This document shows, in pieces, positions 36,301-45,390 of a stretch of 64,000 nucleotides of DNA. The position numbers were made by a program, and so were the translations under genes. The notes below the pieces were generated by a model that searched no databases, was not told the origin of the DNA, and was given only the letters and a program-made list of their open reading frames with translations. Numbering within the stretch: position 1 is the first letter of the stretch; each line of letters starts with the position of its first letter. Location: positions 62,001 through 126,000 of the forward strand of contig NZ_JACVPY010000004.1 in the NCBI RefSeq assembly GCF_018881635.1, given 5' to 3'. Origin of the DNA: Polynucleobacter sp. UB-Piko-W3. Its GTDB lineage: Bacteria; Pseudomonadota; Gammaproteobacteria; Burkholderiales; Burkholderiaceae.

Positions 36301-36675
36301 ATGAATCCTCACGAAATTAGCATTACGGTCAAAGCCCAGTACCTTCCAGAGCAATCTGACCCCGATAATCGTCAATTTGCCTTTGCTTATACGGTCACTA
36401 TTCGTAATACGGGTAAGGCCAGTATTCAGCTGATTGCCCGCCATTGGTTCATTACCGATGGGGACAATGATGTCCAGGAGGTACGTGGCCTAGGGGTGGT
36501 TGGCCAACAGCCTTTATTGCGCGCTGGGGAACAGTTTGAGTACACCAGCTGGGCTACTTTACCCACGCCGGCCGGAACCATGCGAGGAGAGTACTTTTGC
36601 GTTACTGAGGAAGCGCAGTTTTTCCAGGCGCCAATTCCAGAATTTGCACTGGTGATGCCGCGAACCTTGCATTAG
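36301..36675 (+). CDS. apaG: ApaG protein
   Basis: 124 aa immunoglobulin-fold protein of the ApaG/Co2+-Mg2+ efflux-linked family. The N-terminus MNPHEISITVKAQYLPEQSD and the core FAYTVTIRNTGKASIQLIAR, HWFITDGDNDVQEVRGLGVV and AGTMRGEYFCV are highly typical. The ATG at 36301 is preferred to the in-frame ATG at 36283 because it gives the usual family length. The biochemical function of ApaG is not settled. It is divergent from rpe with 49 bp between the starts. Confidence 0.93.
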   Translation: MNPHEISITVKAQYLPEQSDPDNRQFAFAYTVTIRNTGKASIQLIARHWFITDGDNDVQEVRGLGVVGQQPLLRAGEQFEYTSWATLPTPAGTMRGEYFCVTEEAQFFQAPIPEFALVMPRTLH

Positions 36676-36694
36676 ACCAAAGCACTTGGAAAAA

Positions 36695-36808
36695 CTATTT
36701 TTTCCCTTTGCCTGTCCATAGGACAATAAATAGCAGAAGTCCCAAAGCGATAGCCCCTTCTAGTACAAAAAGCAGCATTGGGTATTCATCGAGTAAATTG
36801 GCAATCAT
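36695..36808 (-). CDS. Predicted 37-residue single-helix membrane peptide
   Basis: A short open frame from ATG (36806-36808) to TAG (36695-36697). The peptide has a polar start (MIANLLDEYP), one hydrophobic helix (MLLFVLEGAIALGLLLFIVL) and a basic tail (WTGKGKK), which is the layout of a real small inner-membrane protein. Its ATG overlaps head-to-head with the mltA ATG in the palindrome TCATGA. The SD is weak (AGAAA). No function can be assigned. It could be a chance frame, but the space between apaG and mltA is otherwise empty. Confidence 0.45.
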   Translation of the reverse strand: MIANLLDEYPMLLFVLEGAIALGLLLFIVLWTGKGKK

Positions 36809-37937
36809 GATTTCTAAATTTAAATTAGTTCAGGTAAGTGTATTCGCTATTTTGATTGCGAGTCTCGTTGTTGGGTGCTCAACACCTCCTACCCGCGGCA
36901 CAGGCTATCGGTCCAGCGATTCTGGTGCAGCACCCACATCTTATAGTTCGTCGATAGCTAGTTTTAATGCCGTGTCATGGCAAGCCTTGCCAGGATGGCA
37001 AGATGATGATTTATCGCAAGCTTGGCCTGCGTGGCTAAAAAGTTGTGATGCATTACGTAAGCGTAGTGGAGAAGTCAATTGGCGTCAGGTGTGTACGCTA
37101 GCTACAACTGTATCTCCTCGTGATGCTCAATCGATTCGTCGATATTTTGAAAGTAATTTTCAGGCTTACGAAATCCGCAATAGTTCTGGTAGCGAAATAG
37201 GCTTGGTCACTGGCTACTACGAACCGGTCATGAATGGCTCACAAACCCGCACCAGTATCTATAACGTGCCACTGTATTCTTATCCAAATGCTTGGAAAAA
37301 ATCACGACCAAATCCAGGACCAGCAAGGGCTGAGCTCATTAGCTCGGGAGTGCTGCAGGGATCAGAAATTGCTTGGGTACAAGATCCTGTTGCAGCTGCG
37401 TCTATGCAAATTCAGGGTTCAGGAAAAATTCGCCTTCAGGATGGCCGCATATTACGATTAGGTTTTGCCGGTACCAATGAGCAGCCATTTAAATCATCCG
37501 CACAGTGGTTGATAGATCGCAAAGAGATGACACGGGGTGAAGCAAGCATGCAGGGAATTTCACAATGGGCCAAGCGAAATCCTGATCGGGTAAATGAAAT
37601 GCTCAACGCCAATCCACGCTTTGTATTTTTCAAAGAGTTGCCAAGTAATGTTGATGCCGATTTAGGTCCCAATGGTGCGCTGGGTATTCCGCTGACTAGC
37701 GAGCGTAGCATTGCGGTTGATTTACAGGCTATGCCATTAGGCGCGCCTGTATTCTTAGCCACCACCAGGCCTTTAAGTAATCAGGCATTGCAAAAACTGG
37801 TTATGGCACAAGATACTGGAAAAGCGATTGTGGGTGGTGTCAGAGCTGATTATTATTGGGGTTCGGGTGATGCTGCAGGAGAAATTGCAGGACGTATGAA
37901 GCAAAATGGCAAGATGTGGTTATTGTTACCACGTTAA
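36807..37937 (+). CDS. mltA: Membrane-bound lytic murein transglycosylase A
   Basis: Outer-membrane lipoprotein that cleaves peptidoglycan glycan strands to 1,6-anhydro-muropeptides. The 376 aa protein begins MISKFKLVQVSVFAILIASL with lipobox VVGC (Cys near residue 24). The MltA domain shows EIGLVTGYYEPVMNGSQTRT, VQDPVAAASMQIQGSGKIRL and the C-terminal 3D domain with VMAQDTGKAIVGGVRADYYW (the Asp-containing catalytic region). An in-frame start 33 codons upstream would spoil the lipoprotein signal and is rejected. Confidence 0.93.
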   Translation: MISKFKLVQVSVFAILIASLVVGCSTPPTRGTGYRSSDSGAAPTSYSSSIASFNAVSWQALPGWQDDDLSQAWPAWLKSCDALRKRSGEVNWRQVCTLATTVSPRDAQSIRRYFESNFQAYEIRNSSGSEIGLVTGYYEPVMNGSQTRTSIYNVPLYSYPNAWKKSRPNPGPARAELISSGVLQGSEIAWVQDPVAAASMQIQGSGKIRLQDGRILRLGFAGTNEQPFKSSAQWLIDRKEMTRGEASMQGISQWAKRNPDRVNEMLNANPRFVFFKELPSNVDADLGPNGALGIPLTSERSIAVDLQAMPLGAPVFLATTRPLSNQALQKLVMAQDTGKAIVGGVRADYYWGSGDAAGEIAGRMKQNGKMWLLLPR

Positions 37938-37964
37938 TTGATCGACATAGAGAGAAAGAAGTTG

Positions 37965-38741
37965 ATGAGCTATAAAACAATTTTGACTGAAGTGGATGGC
38001 AAGGTAGCCACCATTACCTTAAATCGCCCTGAGGTTCTCAATGCACTTAATGATCAATTAATGGATGAGCTTGGTGAAGCATTGCTTTCATTTGATGCCG
38101 ATGACAATATTGGTTGCATCATTGTGACGGGTAGCGAGAAGGCATTTGCTGCTGGTGCCGATATTTCATCAATGGCGAAGCGTAGCTTTCAAGATGTATA
38201 TCGCCATAATTTTATTTCCCGAAATTGGGAGCATATGCAAAAAGTTCGCAAGCCTGTGATTGCTGCAGTATCGGGCTATGCACTTGGCGGTGGTTGTGAA
38301 TTGGCGATGATGTGCGACACCATCATGGCTGCTGATAGTGCCAAGTTTGCGCAACCAGAAGTGAAGCTTGGCATTATTCCTGGCGCTGGCGGTACACAAC
38401 GTTTGCCCCGGGCAGTCTCCAAAGCCAAAGCAATGGATTTGGCTTTAACCGGAAGAATGATGGATGCTGCAGAAGCTGAGCGTTCGGGTTTGGTGTCTCG
38501 AGTCTTTCCAAAAGCAGATTTATTGAAAGAAGTAAAGGCGATTGCCAAAGAGATTGCTGATATGCCGCTACTAACAGCAATGATGGTGAAGGAGGCAGTG
38601 AATGCTGCTTATGAAACGACTCTTTCAGAAGGAATCCATTTCGAACGTCGCTTGTTTCATACTTGCTTCGGAACGAATGACCAAAAAGAAGGTATGGCCG
38701 CATTTGTAGAAAAGCGACCTGCTAAATTTACTAACTCTTAA
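37965..38741 (+). CDS. Enoyl-CoA hydratase/isomerase family protein
   Basis: 258 aa crotonase-fold enzyme, probably hydrating 2-enoyl-CoA in fatty-acid or amino-acid degradation. The CoA/oxyanion segments are [20 protein letters not shown] and [40 protein letters not shown] carries the two Glu/Gly catalytic positions seen in true hydratases. The ATG at 37965 with AAAGAAG upstream is chosen. A TTG right after mltA would add nine residues without a better SD. It is followed by a clear terminator. The exact substrate is not determined. Confidence 0.9.
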   Translation: MSYKTILTEVDGKVATITLNRPEVLNALNDQLMDELGEALLSFDADDNIGCIIVTGSEKAFAAGADISSMAKRSFQDVYRHNFISRNWEHMQKVRKPVIAAVSGYALGGGCELAMMCDTIMAADSAKFAQPEVKLGIIPGAGGTQRLPRAVSKAKAMDLALTGRMMDAAEAERSGLVSRVFPKADLLKEVKAIAKEIADMPLLTAMMVKEAVNAAYETTLSEGIHFERRLFHTCFGTNDQKEGMAAFVEKRPAKFTNS

Positions 38742-38748
38742 GTGAAAT

Positions 38749-38774
38749 GATCTTGTAAAAGATCTAGTTTTTTT
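38749..38774 (+). terminator. Rho-independent terminator after the enoyl-CoA hydratase gene
   Basis: GATCTT (38749-38754) pairs with AAGATC (38759-38764) around a GTAA loop, followed by TAG and seven T. It overlaps the stop codon of the convergent amidohydrolase gene. Confidence 0.8.
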
Positions 38775-39960
38775 CTAAGTAGCGTTGCGCTAGCTTTACC
38801 CAGTAGCTCACGCCCACTGGAATCAATGTATCATTAAAGTCATAAGAGGGATTGTGAAGATGGCACGGGCCCATGCCATGACCCACCGAACGGTGATCCC
38901 CATCCCCATTGCCCAGAAACACATAGCATCCCGGCTTCTCAAGCAACATAAAGGCAAAATCTTCTGCACCCATGGTGGGGTCAATATTGGTATTCACATT
39001 TTGCTTGCCTACTAATTCGCTCATAACCTCGCTGGCAAACTGAACTTCAGCAGCATGATTAATTAACGGCGGATAGCTTCTGAGGAAAGTAATTTCAGCT
39101 TGGCAATCAAATGCACTTGCAACACTGTGCGCAATTTCACGAAGACGTCGCTCCATCAAGTCAAGCACTTCCAAGGTAAATGTTCTGACTGTACCGCCGA
39201 TAAATGCGCTGTCAGGGATGACATTACTCGTTTTGCCTGCCTGAAATTGTGTAACTGAAAGAACGGCGGCATCAACAGGCCGCTTATTGCGAGTAATGAT
39301 GCTTTGTAGTGCCAGCACCACTTGCGCACCAGTGAGAACGGGGTCGGCACTATTGTGAGGTAGCGCAGCATGACCACCTCTACCAGTAATGGTAATTTCA
39401 AAAGCATTGCTAGAGGCCATCATGGGCCCAGTAGTTACGCCAAAGTGACCTTCGGCTAAGCCAGGCCAGTTGTGTAAGCCAAAAACCGCATCGCAAGGAA
39501 ATTCTTTAAAGAGGCCATCTTGGATCATTTCTTTAGCACCAGCACCGCCTTCTTCGGCAGGCTGGAAAATAAAAATCACAGTACCCTTGAAGTCGCGATG
39601 ATTTGAAAGGTATTGCGCAGCACCTAACAGCATTGCGGTGTGACCATCGTGACCACAAGCATGCATCTTTCCAGGGTTGCGGGAAGTATGCTGAAAATTA
39701 TTGTGTTCTTGAAGCGGGAGTGCATCCATATCAGCCCGCAAGCCAATCATTTTTCCAGGACCTAAGTCGCCATCTAGACGACCAACAACACCCGTTTTCC
39801 CCATGCCTCGATAAACTGTAATTCCCCAACTAGAAAGAGCCTCTGCAACTAAGTCAGATGTGCGTTTTTCTTCGAAGCGTAATTCAGGGTGAGCGTGAAT
39901 ATTGCGACGAATATCTTGAATAGCTGCTGCAGAATCAAGGATTTCGGGAATTAAATTCAT
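38764..39960 (-). CDS. M20D-family amidohydrolase (hippurate hydrolase-like)
   Basis: 398 aa metal-dependent amidase. The catalytic domain shows IGLRADMDALPLQEHNNFQH, MHACGHDGHTAMLLGAAQYL (metal ligands Cys/His), IFIFQPAEEGGAGAKEMIQD and GLHNWPGLAEGHFGV. The lid/dimerisation domain is in the middle (about residues 185-295). PTMGAEDFAFMLLEKPGCYV follows with the last ligand. Family members cleave N-acyl amino acids such as hippurate or IAA conjugates. The exact substrate is unknown. It is downstream of bioD on the same strand with a gap of 57 bp, probably without functional link. Confidence 0.88.
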   Translation of the reverse strand: MNLIPEILDSAAAIQDIRRNIHAHPELRFEEKRTSDLVAEALSSWGITVYRGMGKTGVVGRLDGDLGPGKMIGLRADMDALPLQEHNNFQHTSRNPGKMHACGHDGHTAMLLGAAQYLSNHRDFKGTVIFIFQPAEEGGAGAKEMIQDGLFKEFPCDAVFGLHNWPGLAEGHFGVTTGPMMASSNAFEITITGRGGHAALPHNSADPVLTGAQVVLALQSIITRNKRPVDAAVLSVTQFQAGKTSNVIPDSAFIGGTVRTFTLEVLDLMERRLREIAHSVASAFDCQAEITFLRSYPPLINHAAEVQFASEVMSELVGKQNVNTNIDPTMGAEDFAFMLLEKPGCYVFLGNGDGDHRSVGHGMGPCHLHNPSYDFNDTLIPVGVSYWVKLAQRYLEKN

Positions 39961-40017
39961 ATCTTTATCTTATCTGAAAGTACCACCAGTTGCACCTTAG
40001 GGCTTGTTCTAGTGGCT

Positions 40018-40737
40018 TTAGTGGATCGCTATTTGGATGTGCCGTGCAGCAAAATCGAGCGCCTCTATTGAATAGGGGCTGTTATGAGATTTTTGAAGCG
40101 CATTTGGTAATGAGGGAATTAACCCTAAAAAGGGCGCATTGATTGCTGCTTTTAAGGTGGCAACATTTTCTTGTAAAAGAGGCATTTCATTTTCGAGAGA
40201 GTTTGCAACCCAACCTACAATTTTTAATCCACGTGCTTTGATTGCTTCTTGCGTGAGTAGAGCATGGTTAATACAACCTAACTTCATACCAACTACCAAA
40301 ACTATTGGCAAATCAATTTTCTGCGCTAAATCACCTAGGTCTTGATCATCACTTAAGGGAACCAAGAATCCGCCTGCCCCTTCGACAACAATGCAATCAC
40401 TGTGTTTTTGAACATCGTCAAGTGCTTGAATGATGGTATTCATATCAAGCGCAATACCTTTAATTGCGGCAGCAAGATGAGGTGCCACCGGCATATCTAA
40501 AACATAAGGAGATAAGTTAAATTGGCCTGGCGCTAACTGGGAAGCAATGCGTAAGGTTTCTAGATCTTCATTCAAGGTGTGACCACTGGCATCTTGATAT
40601 GTTCCAGCAACTACGGGTTTAAATCCGATTACTTGTTTTCCTTGTTCACGTAACTTAAGAATCAGCGCACCGCTCACTAAAGTTTTACCAACCTCAGTGT
40701 CGGTCCCTGTTACAAAAAAGCCAGTCATCTTAGTCAT
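40018..40737 (-). CDS. bioD: Dethiobiotin synthetase
   Basis: ATP-dependent closure of the ureido ring of dethiobiotin from DAPA and CO2. The 239 aa protein starts with the P-loop FFVTGTDTEVGKTLVSGALI. VIGFKPVVAGTY carries the catalytic Lys region and IVVEGAGGFLVPLSDDQDLG the nucleotide-binding strand. It overlaps the end of bioF by 8 bp and is the third gene of bioAFD on the minus strand. Confidence 0.95.
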   Translation of the reverse strand: MTKMTGFFVTGTDTEVGKTLVSGALILKLREQGKQVIGFKPVVAGTYQDASGHTLNEDLETLRIASQLAPGQFNLSPYVLDMPVAPHLAAAIKGIALDMNTIIQALDDVQKHSDCIVVEGAGGFLVPLSDDQDLGDLAQKIDLPIVLVVGMKLGCINHALLTQEAIKARGLKIVGWVANSLENEMPLLQENVATLKAAINAPFLGLIPSLPNALQKSHNSPYSIEALDFAARHIQIAIH

Positions 40738-41968
40738 GCATGACCTTTTTGCTTACTTTTTGCTCTATTCTGTTTAAGGTAGTAATTAGTTTATGTAAAT
40801 CATCAGCGCTATGATTTGCAGAAAAAGTAATCCTCAAGCGAGCGCTACCAGGAGCTACTGTTGGCGGACGAATTGCCGGAATCCAATAACCTGCATCATC
40901 TAATAACTTAGCCGCCATGAGTGCACTGGCATTGCTACCCAATATGACTGGTTGAATAGGTGTGCAAGAAGAGACTTTTTTCCATTCTGAAAAGATCATT
41001 TCATCTTGCCAAATTTTGATGAGTTGATTGAGCTGAGCACGACGCTCTATACCCTCAGCACTGTCAATGATTTCCAGGCTTTTAAGTAAGGCGTGTGCAA
41101 TAGCAGGAGGGGTTGCAGTGCTGTAAACATAGGGGCGACCCTTTTGAACCAGCCATTCAATAAAAGAATCCTGTGCACAAACAAAGGCCCCACTCACGCC
41201 AGCAGCCTTACCCAAGGTACCGATATAAATAATGCGGTCAGATTGAATTTCTTCTTGCTCTAAGATGCCATGACCTTGTTTGCCTAGTACTCCAAAACCA
41301 TGTGCATCATCGACTATCAATAGGGCATCGTACTGCTCGGCTATCTGAAGTAATGCTTTAACGGGCGCAAGATCGCCATCCATGCTAAAGACGCCATCAG
41401 TCACGATGAGTTTCAGAGACTTCGTATCCTTTGTGAGTGTGTCAGTTAATGAGTTAAGTTGAGTATGGTCGAATAAGTTGACCGTCGCATTCATTTGCGC
41501 GACCGCCAATCGAACGCCGTCAATCAGCGAAGCATGATTGAGCTTGGCCGAGTAAATACTCAGATCACCGCGCTCGGTAAGCCCAGCTAAACCTGTGATG
41601 ACGGCTAGATTAGTAAGGTAGCCAGTGCTAAAAAATAGAGCGCGAGCATTTTGAATATGCTTCTTTTGAAAAGACGTTAATTTTATTTCAAGTAATTCAT
41701 GTGCAGCGCTGTGGCCGCTGATTAAATGCGAAGCGCCGCTACCAACACCATATTGTTGACCGCCTTGTGACCAGGCATCGACTAAGTCTGGATGATTGGC
41801 AAGACCAAGATAATCATTACTGCAAAAGGCCTTAAGTTGCCTATTCTCAACAGTTACGTTGCTATTGCAAGGTGATTGGGTAACGCGTAATTTTCGTCTG
41901 AGTAGTTGTAGATCTAAATCCGCAATACTTTCTTGTGCGAGTTCTAAGGCCTTAAATGAACTCGTCAT
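40730..41968 (-). CDS. bioF: 8-amino-7-oxononanoate synthase
   Basis: PLP enzyme that condenses pimeloyl-thioester and alanine to KAPA. The 412 aa protein has FCSNDYLGLANHPDLVDAWS, YGVGSGASHLISGHSAAHEL and LLIVDDAHGFGVLGKQGHGI. The PLP Lys is in IIYIGTLGKAAGVSGAFVCA. Its ATG overlaps the stop of bioA (ATGA). Together with bioA and bioD it covers the middle steps of biotin synthesis. Confidence 0.95.
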   Translation of the reverse strand: MTSSFKALELAQESIADLDLQLLRRKLRVTQSPCNSNVTVENRQLKAFCSNDYLGLANHPDLVDAWSQGGQQYGVGSGASHLISGHSAAHELLEIKLTSFQKKHIQNARALFFSTGYLTNLAVITGLAGLTERGDLSIYSAKLNHASLIDGVRLAVAQMNATVNLFDHTQLNSLTDTLTKDTKSLKLIVTDGVFSMDGDLAPVKALLQIAEQYDALLIVDDAHGFGVLGKQGHGILEQEEIQSDRIIYIGTLGKAAGVSGAFVCAQDSFIEWLVQKGRPYVYSTATPPAIAHALLKSLEIIDSAEGIERRAQLNQLIKIWQDEMIFSEWKKVSSCTPIQPVILGSNASALMAAKLLDDAGYWIPAIRPPTVAPGSARLRITFSANHSADDLHKLITTLNRIEQKVSKKVMHD

Positions 41969-43311
41969 GCCAGAGCCCTATCTAGTGCACGCTCAACAGC
42001 TTTACCCATTCGCATAGTCTCTTCGGACGAAAGGATATAGGGAGGCATGACATAAATCGTATTACTAATTGGTCTAATGAGAACTCCTTCCTCAAGTCCT
42101 TTAGCAAACATTTCACGTGGAAAGCTACTGATATTCTTAATACTTTCCTGTTTAAGATCGAAAGCCAGAATCATTCCTTGTTGACGCCAGTGCTCGATTC
42201 GAGAATCTGCTTTTGCCCATGCAAATGCGTTTGCTAAATCTTGTGAGCGCTCAATATTTTTTTCTAAAACATTTTCTGTTTCAAAGATATTCAAGCAAGT
42301 AAGCGCTGCAACGCAAGCTAATGGGTTACCTGTGTATGAGTGTGAGTGCAAGAAGCCTTGTTGGGTTTTATCGCCATAAAACGCATGATAAATTTTATCG
42401 GTAGTCATGCAAAGCGATAGAGGAAGGTAGCCACCGCTAATACCTTTGGATAGAGTAAGAAAGTCTGGCCAAATACCAGCGTGCTCACAGGCAAAAAACT
42501 TACCGCTGCGCCCACAGCCTACCGCGATCTCGTCGGCTATCAGGTGGATGTCATAGCTGTTACATAATTCTCTCACTAAGCGAAGATATTCTGGTGAATG
42601 CATTGCCATTTGTCCTGCGCATTGCACTAGCGGTTCGATAATGATTGCGGCAATGTGTTGATGCTCTTTTTTAAATAGCTTTTCGAGTTCGGCTGCTGCA
42701 TGCCTTGCAACCTCTTCTGCATTCTCACCATTTTTTGCTTTGCGTGCATCGGGTGATGAGACGGTATAGACCTCTTGCAGGATTGAGCTATATGCTTCAC
42801 GAAAAATAGCAACATCGGTTACCGCTAATGCACCGAGCGTTTCTCCGTGATATCCGTTCTCTAGGCAAACGAATTTTTTCTTATTTGGTTTGTCATTGAC
42901 TTGCCAAAAATGGTGACTCATTTTTAATGCAATCTCTACTGCAGACGCGCCATCTGACGCATAAAAGACATGACCTAAATTACCATTTGTGAGTGCAGAA
43001 AGTTTTTCAGAGAGCTCAACCACTGGTTGATGGGTAAATCCAGCGAGCATCACATGCTCAATTTTTTCTAGCTGATCAGTAATGGCTTGATTAATCTGCG
43101 GATTGGAGTGGCCAAATAAATTGGTCCACCAAGAACTGATGCAATCGAGCAGGGCATTACCCTGTTCATCATAAAGCCACGGACCCTTGCCTTTGGTGAT
43201 GGCAATCAAGGGAAAAGACTCGTGATGTTTCATCTGAGTGCAGGGGTGCCAAACAGCATCCAAGCTGCGATCAACAAGAGTGGGTTGATTTAAATCAGAA
43301 ATAACCTTCAT
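41965..43311 (-). CDS. bioA: Adenosylmethionine-8-amino-7-oxononanoate aminotransferase
   Basis: Class III aminotransferase that makes DAPA from KAPA with S-adenosylmethionine as amino donor. The 448 aa protein shows VWHPCTQMKHHESFPLIAIT, CISSWWTNLFGHSNPQINQA (BioA-specific SWW), YASDGASAVEIALKMSHHFW and LIADEIAVGCGRSGKFFACE. The PLP Lys is in LTLSKGISGGYLPLSLCMTT. It heads bioAFD and is divergent from bioB with 89 bp between the two starts, so the shared region must hold both promoters. No BirA operator was recognised there. Confidence 0.96.
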   Translation of the reverse strand: MKVISDLNQPTLVDRSLDAVWHPCTQMKHHESFPLIAITKGKGPWLYDEQGNALLDCISSWWTNLFGHSNPQINQAITDQLEKIEHVMLAGFTHQPVVELSEKLSALTNGNLGHVFYASDGASAVEIALKMSHHFWQVNDKPNKKKFVCLENGYHGETLGALAVTDVAIFREAYSSILQEVYTVSSPDARKAKNGENAEEVARHAAAELEKLFKKEHQHIAAIIIEPLVQCAGQMAMHSPEYLRLVRELCNSYDIHLIADEIAVGCGRSGKFFACEHAGIWPDFLTLSKGISGGYLPLSLCMTTDKIYHAFYGDKTQQGFLHSHSYTGNPLACVAALTCLNIFETENVLEKNIERSQDLANAFAWAKADSRIEHWRQQGMILAFDLKQESIKNISSFPREMFAKGLEEGVLIRPISNTIYVMPPYILSSEETMRMGKAVERALDRALA

Positions 43312-43400
43312 GTTTGATATTTGACCACTAGTTTTTCCAATTTCCGGCTTGTATCTGTTATGTTTATGGCTTGAATTGATCTATTTTCTGGAATTTGCCC

Positions 43401-44438
43401 ATGTTGGACACCCAAACCACTGATAAACCTCTCACCTTAGTTAAATCTAAGGCTAATTTACGTAAAGAGGTGGATTCCTCTGGCGGGTGGACCGTAGCTC
43501 AAATTGAAGCATTGTTTGCCCTACCTTTTGATCAATTAATGCTCAAGGCTCAAGAGGCACATAAAACCCATTTCCCTGAAGGTGATGTGGAGTTAGCTAC
43601 CTTGTTATCGATCAAAACTGGTGGCTGCCCAGAGGATTGTGGCTATTGCCCGCAGGCTGCGCGCTATGACACCGACGTGAAGGCTGAGAAGTTAATGGGC
43701 CTGGAGGAGGTATTAGAGGCTGCTAAAGCTGCTAAAGCTGCAGGATCAAACCGTTTCTGTATGGGGGCGGCTTGGCGAGAGCCCAAAGATCGCGATATTG
43801 AAAAAGTCACGGCAATGATTAAGGGAGTGAAAGCTTTAGGCCTTGAGACCTGTGCGACCTTAGGGATGTTGGAAGCTGATCAAGCTTTAGCGCTTCAAGA
43901 GGCTGGCTTAGATTTTTATAACCATAACCTCGATACCAGCGAAGATTTTTATCGCTCAGTGATTTCTACTCGCGGTTATCAGGATCGCTTAGATACTATC
44001 TCCAATGTTCGTGCAGCCGGCATGTCTGTTTGCTGCGGCGGCATTGTGGGTATGGGTGAGACCCGTGAACAGCGAGCTGCTTTCTTAGCCCGCTTGGCAA
44101 ATTTAAGCCCTTATCCTGAGTCTGTTCCCATTAACCACTTAGTGCCTGTTGCTGGAACACCCTTGGCCGATCAGAAACCTTTAGATCCTTTGGAGTTTGT
44201 GAGAACCATTGCTGTAGCTCGCATCACCATGCCAAAGGCTCGCGTGCGTTTATCAGCTGGCCGCCAACAATTAGGCAGAGCTGTTCAGGCTATGTGTTTC
44301 TTGGCAGGTGCCAATTCAATCTTCTATGGTGAGCAATTACTCACTACCGGTAATCCAGAGGCGGAAGAGGACCGTAAGCTATTGGCGGAGCTGGGATTAA
44401 AGACCAAGCAAAGCTGTAAAGCTGAAGTTCTGGTTTAA
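43401..44438 (+). CDS. bioB: Biotin synthase
   Basis: Radical SAM enzyme that inserts sulfur into dethiobiotin. The 345 aa protein has the CxxxCxxC motif at Cys76, Cys80 and Cys83 ([17 protein letters not shown]). The second-cluster ligands lie in [16 protein letters not shown] and [14 protein letters not shown], and [20 protein letters not shown] follows. The ATG at 43401 is preferred to a TTG two codons upstream. It is divergent from bioAFD, so regulation may be shared. The downstream coq7 follows after 10 bp and may be co-transcribed. Confidence 0.95.
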   Translation: MLDTQTTDKPLTLVKSKANLRKEVDSSGGWTVAQIEALFALPFDQLMLKAQEAHKTHFPEGDVELATLLSIKTGGCPEDCGYCPQAARYDTDVKAEKLMGLEEVLEAAKAAKAAGSNRFCMGAAWREPKDRDIEKVTAMIKGVKALGLETCATLGMLEADQALALQEAGLDFYNHNLDTSEDFYRSVISTRGYQDRLDTISNVRAAGMSVCCGGIVGMGETREQRAAFLARLANLSPYPESVPINHLVPVAGTPLADQKPLDPLEFVRTIAVARITMPKARVRLSAGRQQLGRAVQAMCFLAGANSIFYGEQLLTTGNPEAEEDRKLLAELGLKTKQSCKAEVLV

Positions 44439-44448
44439 TTTTCCATAT

Positions 44449-45078
44449 ATGACCCCAATAGACCGCTTCATTGTTGAATTTGATACCGCCCTGCGTTCAG
44501 TTGTTGGCGGAGCAAATGCTCAAAGGCCTACTCCTGGCTCAGAATCTGGAGCAAATGCTGCGTTAGATTCAGAGCAACGAAAACACGCAGCGGGGTTGAT
44601 GCGAATTAATCACGTTGGCGAAGTCTGCGCGCAAGCTTTGTATCAGTCACAAAAATTAGTTGCCAGAAATTCAGAAATTAAAGAGATGCTTGATCACTCT
44701 GGTCAAGAAGAAATGGACCACTTAGCTTGGTGCGAAACTCGCCTGAAAGAGCTTGGCTCACATACGAGTTATCTCAATCCATTTTGGTATGCAGGATCCT
44801 TTGCGATCGGCTTGGCAGCAGGCTTAGCGGGTGATAAGTGGAGTTTAGGTTTTGTTGCTGAAACTGAAAAACAGGTCGAGAGCCATCTTGAGAGCCACCT
44901 CAAAAAATTACCTACAGAAGATCATCGTTCACGTGCAATCGTTGATCAAATGCGAATGGATGAGATCGAGCATGGGCAAGCAGCCTTGCATGCTGGTGGA
45001 GCGAATTTGCCAGAGCCAATTCAGAAAATTATGCAAGCAATGTCCAGGGTAATGACAACAACTGCTTACAAAATTTAA
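44449..45078 (+). CDS. coq7: Demethoxyubiquinone hydroxylase Coq7
   Basis: Di-iron monooxygenase that hydroxylates demethoxyubiquinol in ubiquinone synthesis. The 209 aa protein has [20 protein letters not shown] with the first Glu, [19 protein letters not shown] with the ExxH motif, and [19 protein letters not shown] with the second ExxH (EIEHG). Two hydrophobic hairpin segments between them fit membrane-surface binding. It lies just after bioB. A hairpin at 45095-45132 follows. Confidence 0.93.
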   Translation: MTPIDRFIVEFDTALRSVVGGANAQRPTPGSESGANAALDSEQRKHAAGLMRINHVGEVCAQALYQSQKLVARNSEIKEMLDHSGQEEMDHLAWCETRLKELGSHTSYLNPFWYAGSFAIGLAAGLAGDKWSLGFVAETEKQVESHLESHLKKLPTEDHRSRAIVDQMRMDEIEHGQAALHAGGANLPEPIQKIMQAMSRVMTTTAYKI

Positions 45079-45094
45079 AATGGATATTTGCAAT

Positions 45095-45132
45095 TTAATC
45101 TGAATAAATCCAGAGATTTAATTTCAGATTAA
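45095..45132 (+). terminator. AU-rich hairpin after coq7 (probable terminator)
   Basis: TTAATCTGAATAAATC pairs with GATTTA-AT-TTCAGATTAA (16 bp with a two-base bulge) around CAGA. T-rich stretches follow (TTTTC, then TATTTTTTC). It probably ends the bioB-coq7 transcript, although the stem is AU-rich. Confidence 0.55.
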
Positions 45133-45155
45133 TTTTCATCTATTTTTTCAAGCAC

Positions 45156-45175
45156 TACTGTTTTTAAAAACAGTA
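45156..45175. repeat. Perfect 20-bp palindrome
   Basis: TACTGTTTTT is followed directly by its exact reverse complement AAAAACAGTA. It could be an operator for a dimeric regulator or part of a terminator. Nothing else in the interval explains it. Confidence 0.6.
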
Positions 45176-45286
45176 TATTTGGGTATTATCTAGTTATATA
45201 GCTAAGACCTATTCTTAAGTATATTTTCCAAGCCATTGTTTCAAGTAGCTATTTTACTATCATCATTTTCTGAACATATGACGCTA

Positions 45287-45302
45287 AGTGTTTGTAAACA
45301 CT
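45287..45302. repeat. Inverted repeat upstream of the dcw promoter
   Basis: AGTGTTT and AAACACT are separated by GT. The element ends 32 bp before the -35 box, a position suited to an activator or repressor. It is unidentified. Confidence 0.5.
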
Positions 45303-45334
45303 AGAGAATTTCCCAAAAAAATACCCAAAAACAC

Positions 45335-45363
45335 TTGACCCCCTTATTGCGATCCTCTAAAGT
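45335..45363 (+). promoter_or_regulatory. Putative sigma-70 promoter of the dcw cluster (Pmra)
   Basis: TTGACC (45335-45340, five of six consensus) is 17 bp from TAAAGT (45358-45363, four of six). The start of transcription would be near 45370, giving a very short leader to the GTG at 45394. The position upstream of the MraZ boxes matches the arrangement known in E. coli. Confidence 0.65.
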
Positions 45364-45390
45364 GGGAGGAAGTGTGAAAAAGTGGGGTAA
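45361..45390 (+). promoter_or_regulatory. MraZ operator: three direct repeats with 10-bp period
   Basis: Three consecutive 10-mers begin AGTGGGAGGA, AGTGTGAAAA and AGTGGGGTAA. They match the known MraZ target of TGGG-type boxes spaced 10 bp apart between promoter and mraZ. The middle box is degenerate (GTGTG). The repeats overlap the -10 end and the ribosome binding site of mraZ, so autorepression is likely. Confidence 0.8.

Noticed and set aside
36708..36806. N-terminal extension of MltA by 33 codons
   Set aside because: It would bury the lipoprotein signal peptide. The ATG at 36807 gives a normal signal and lipobox.
43312..43400. BirA operator between bioA and bioB
   Set aside because: No TTGTAAACC-like dyad of the expected spacing was found by reading.
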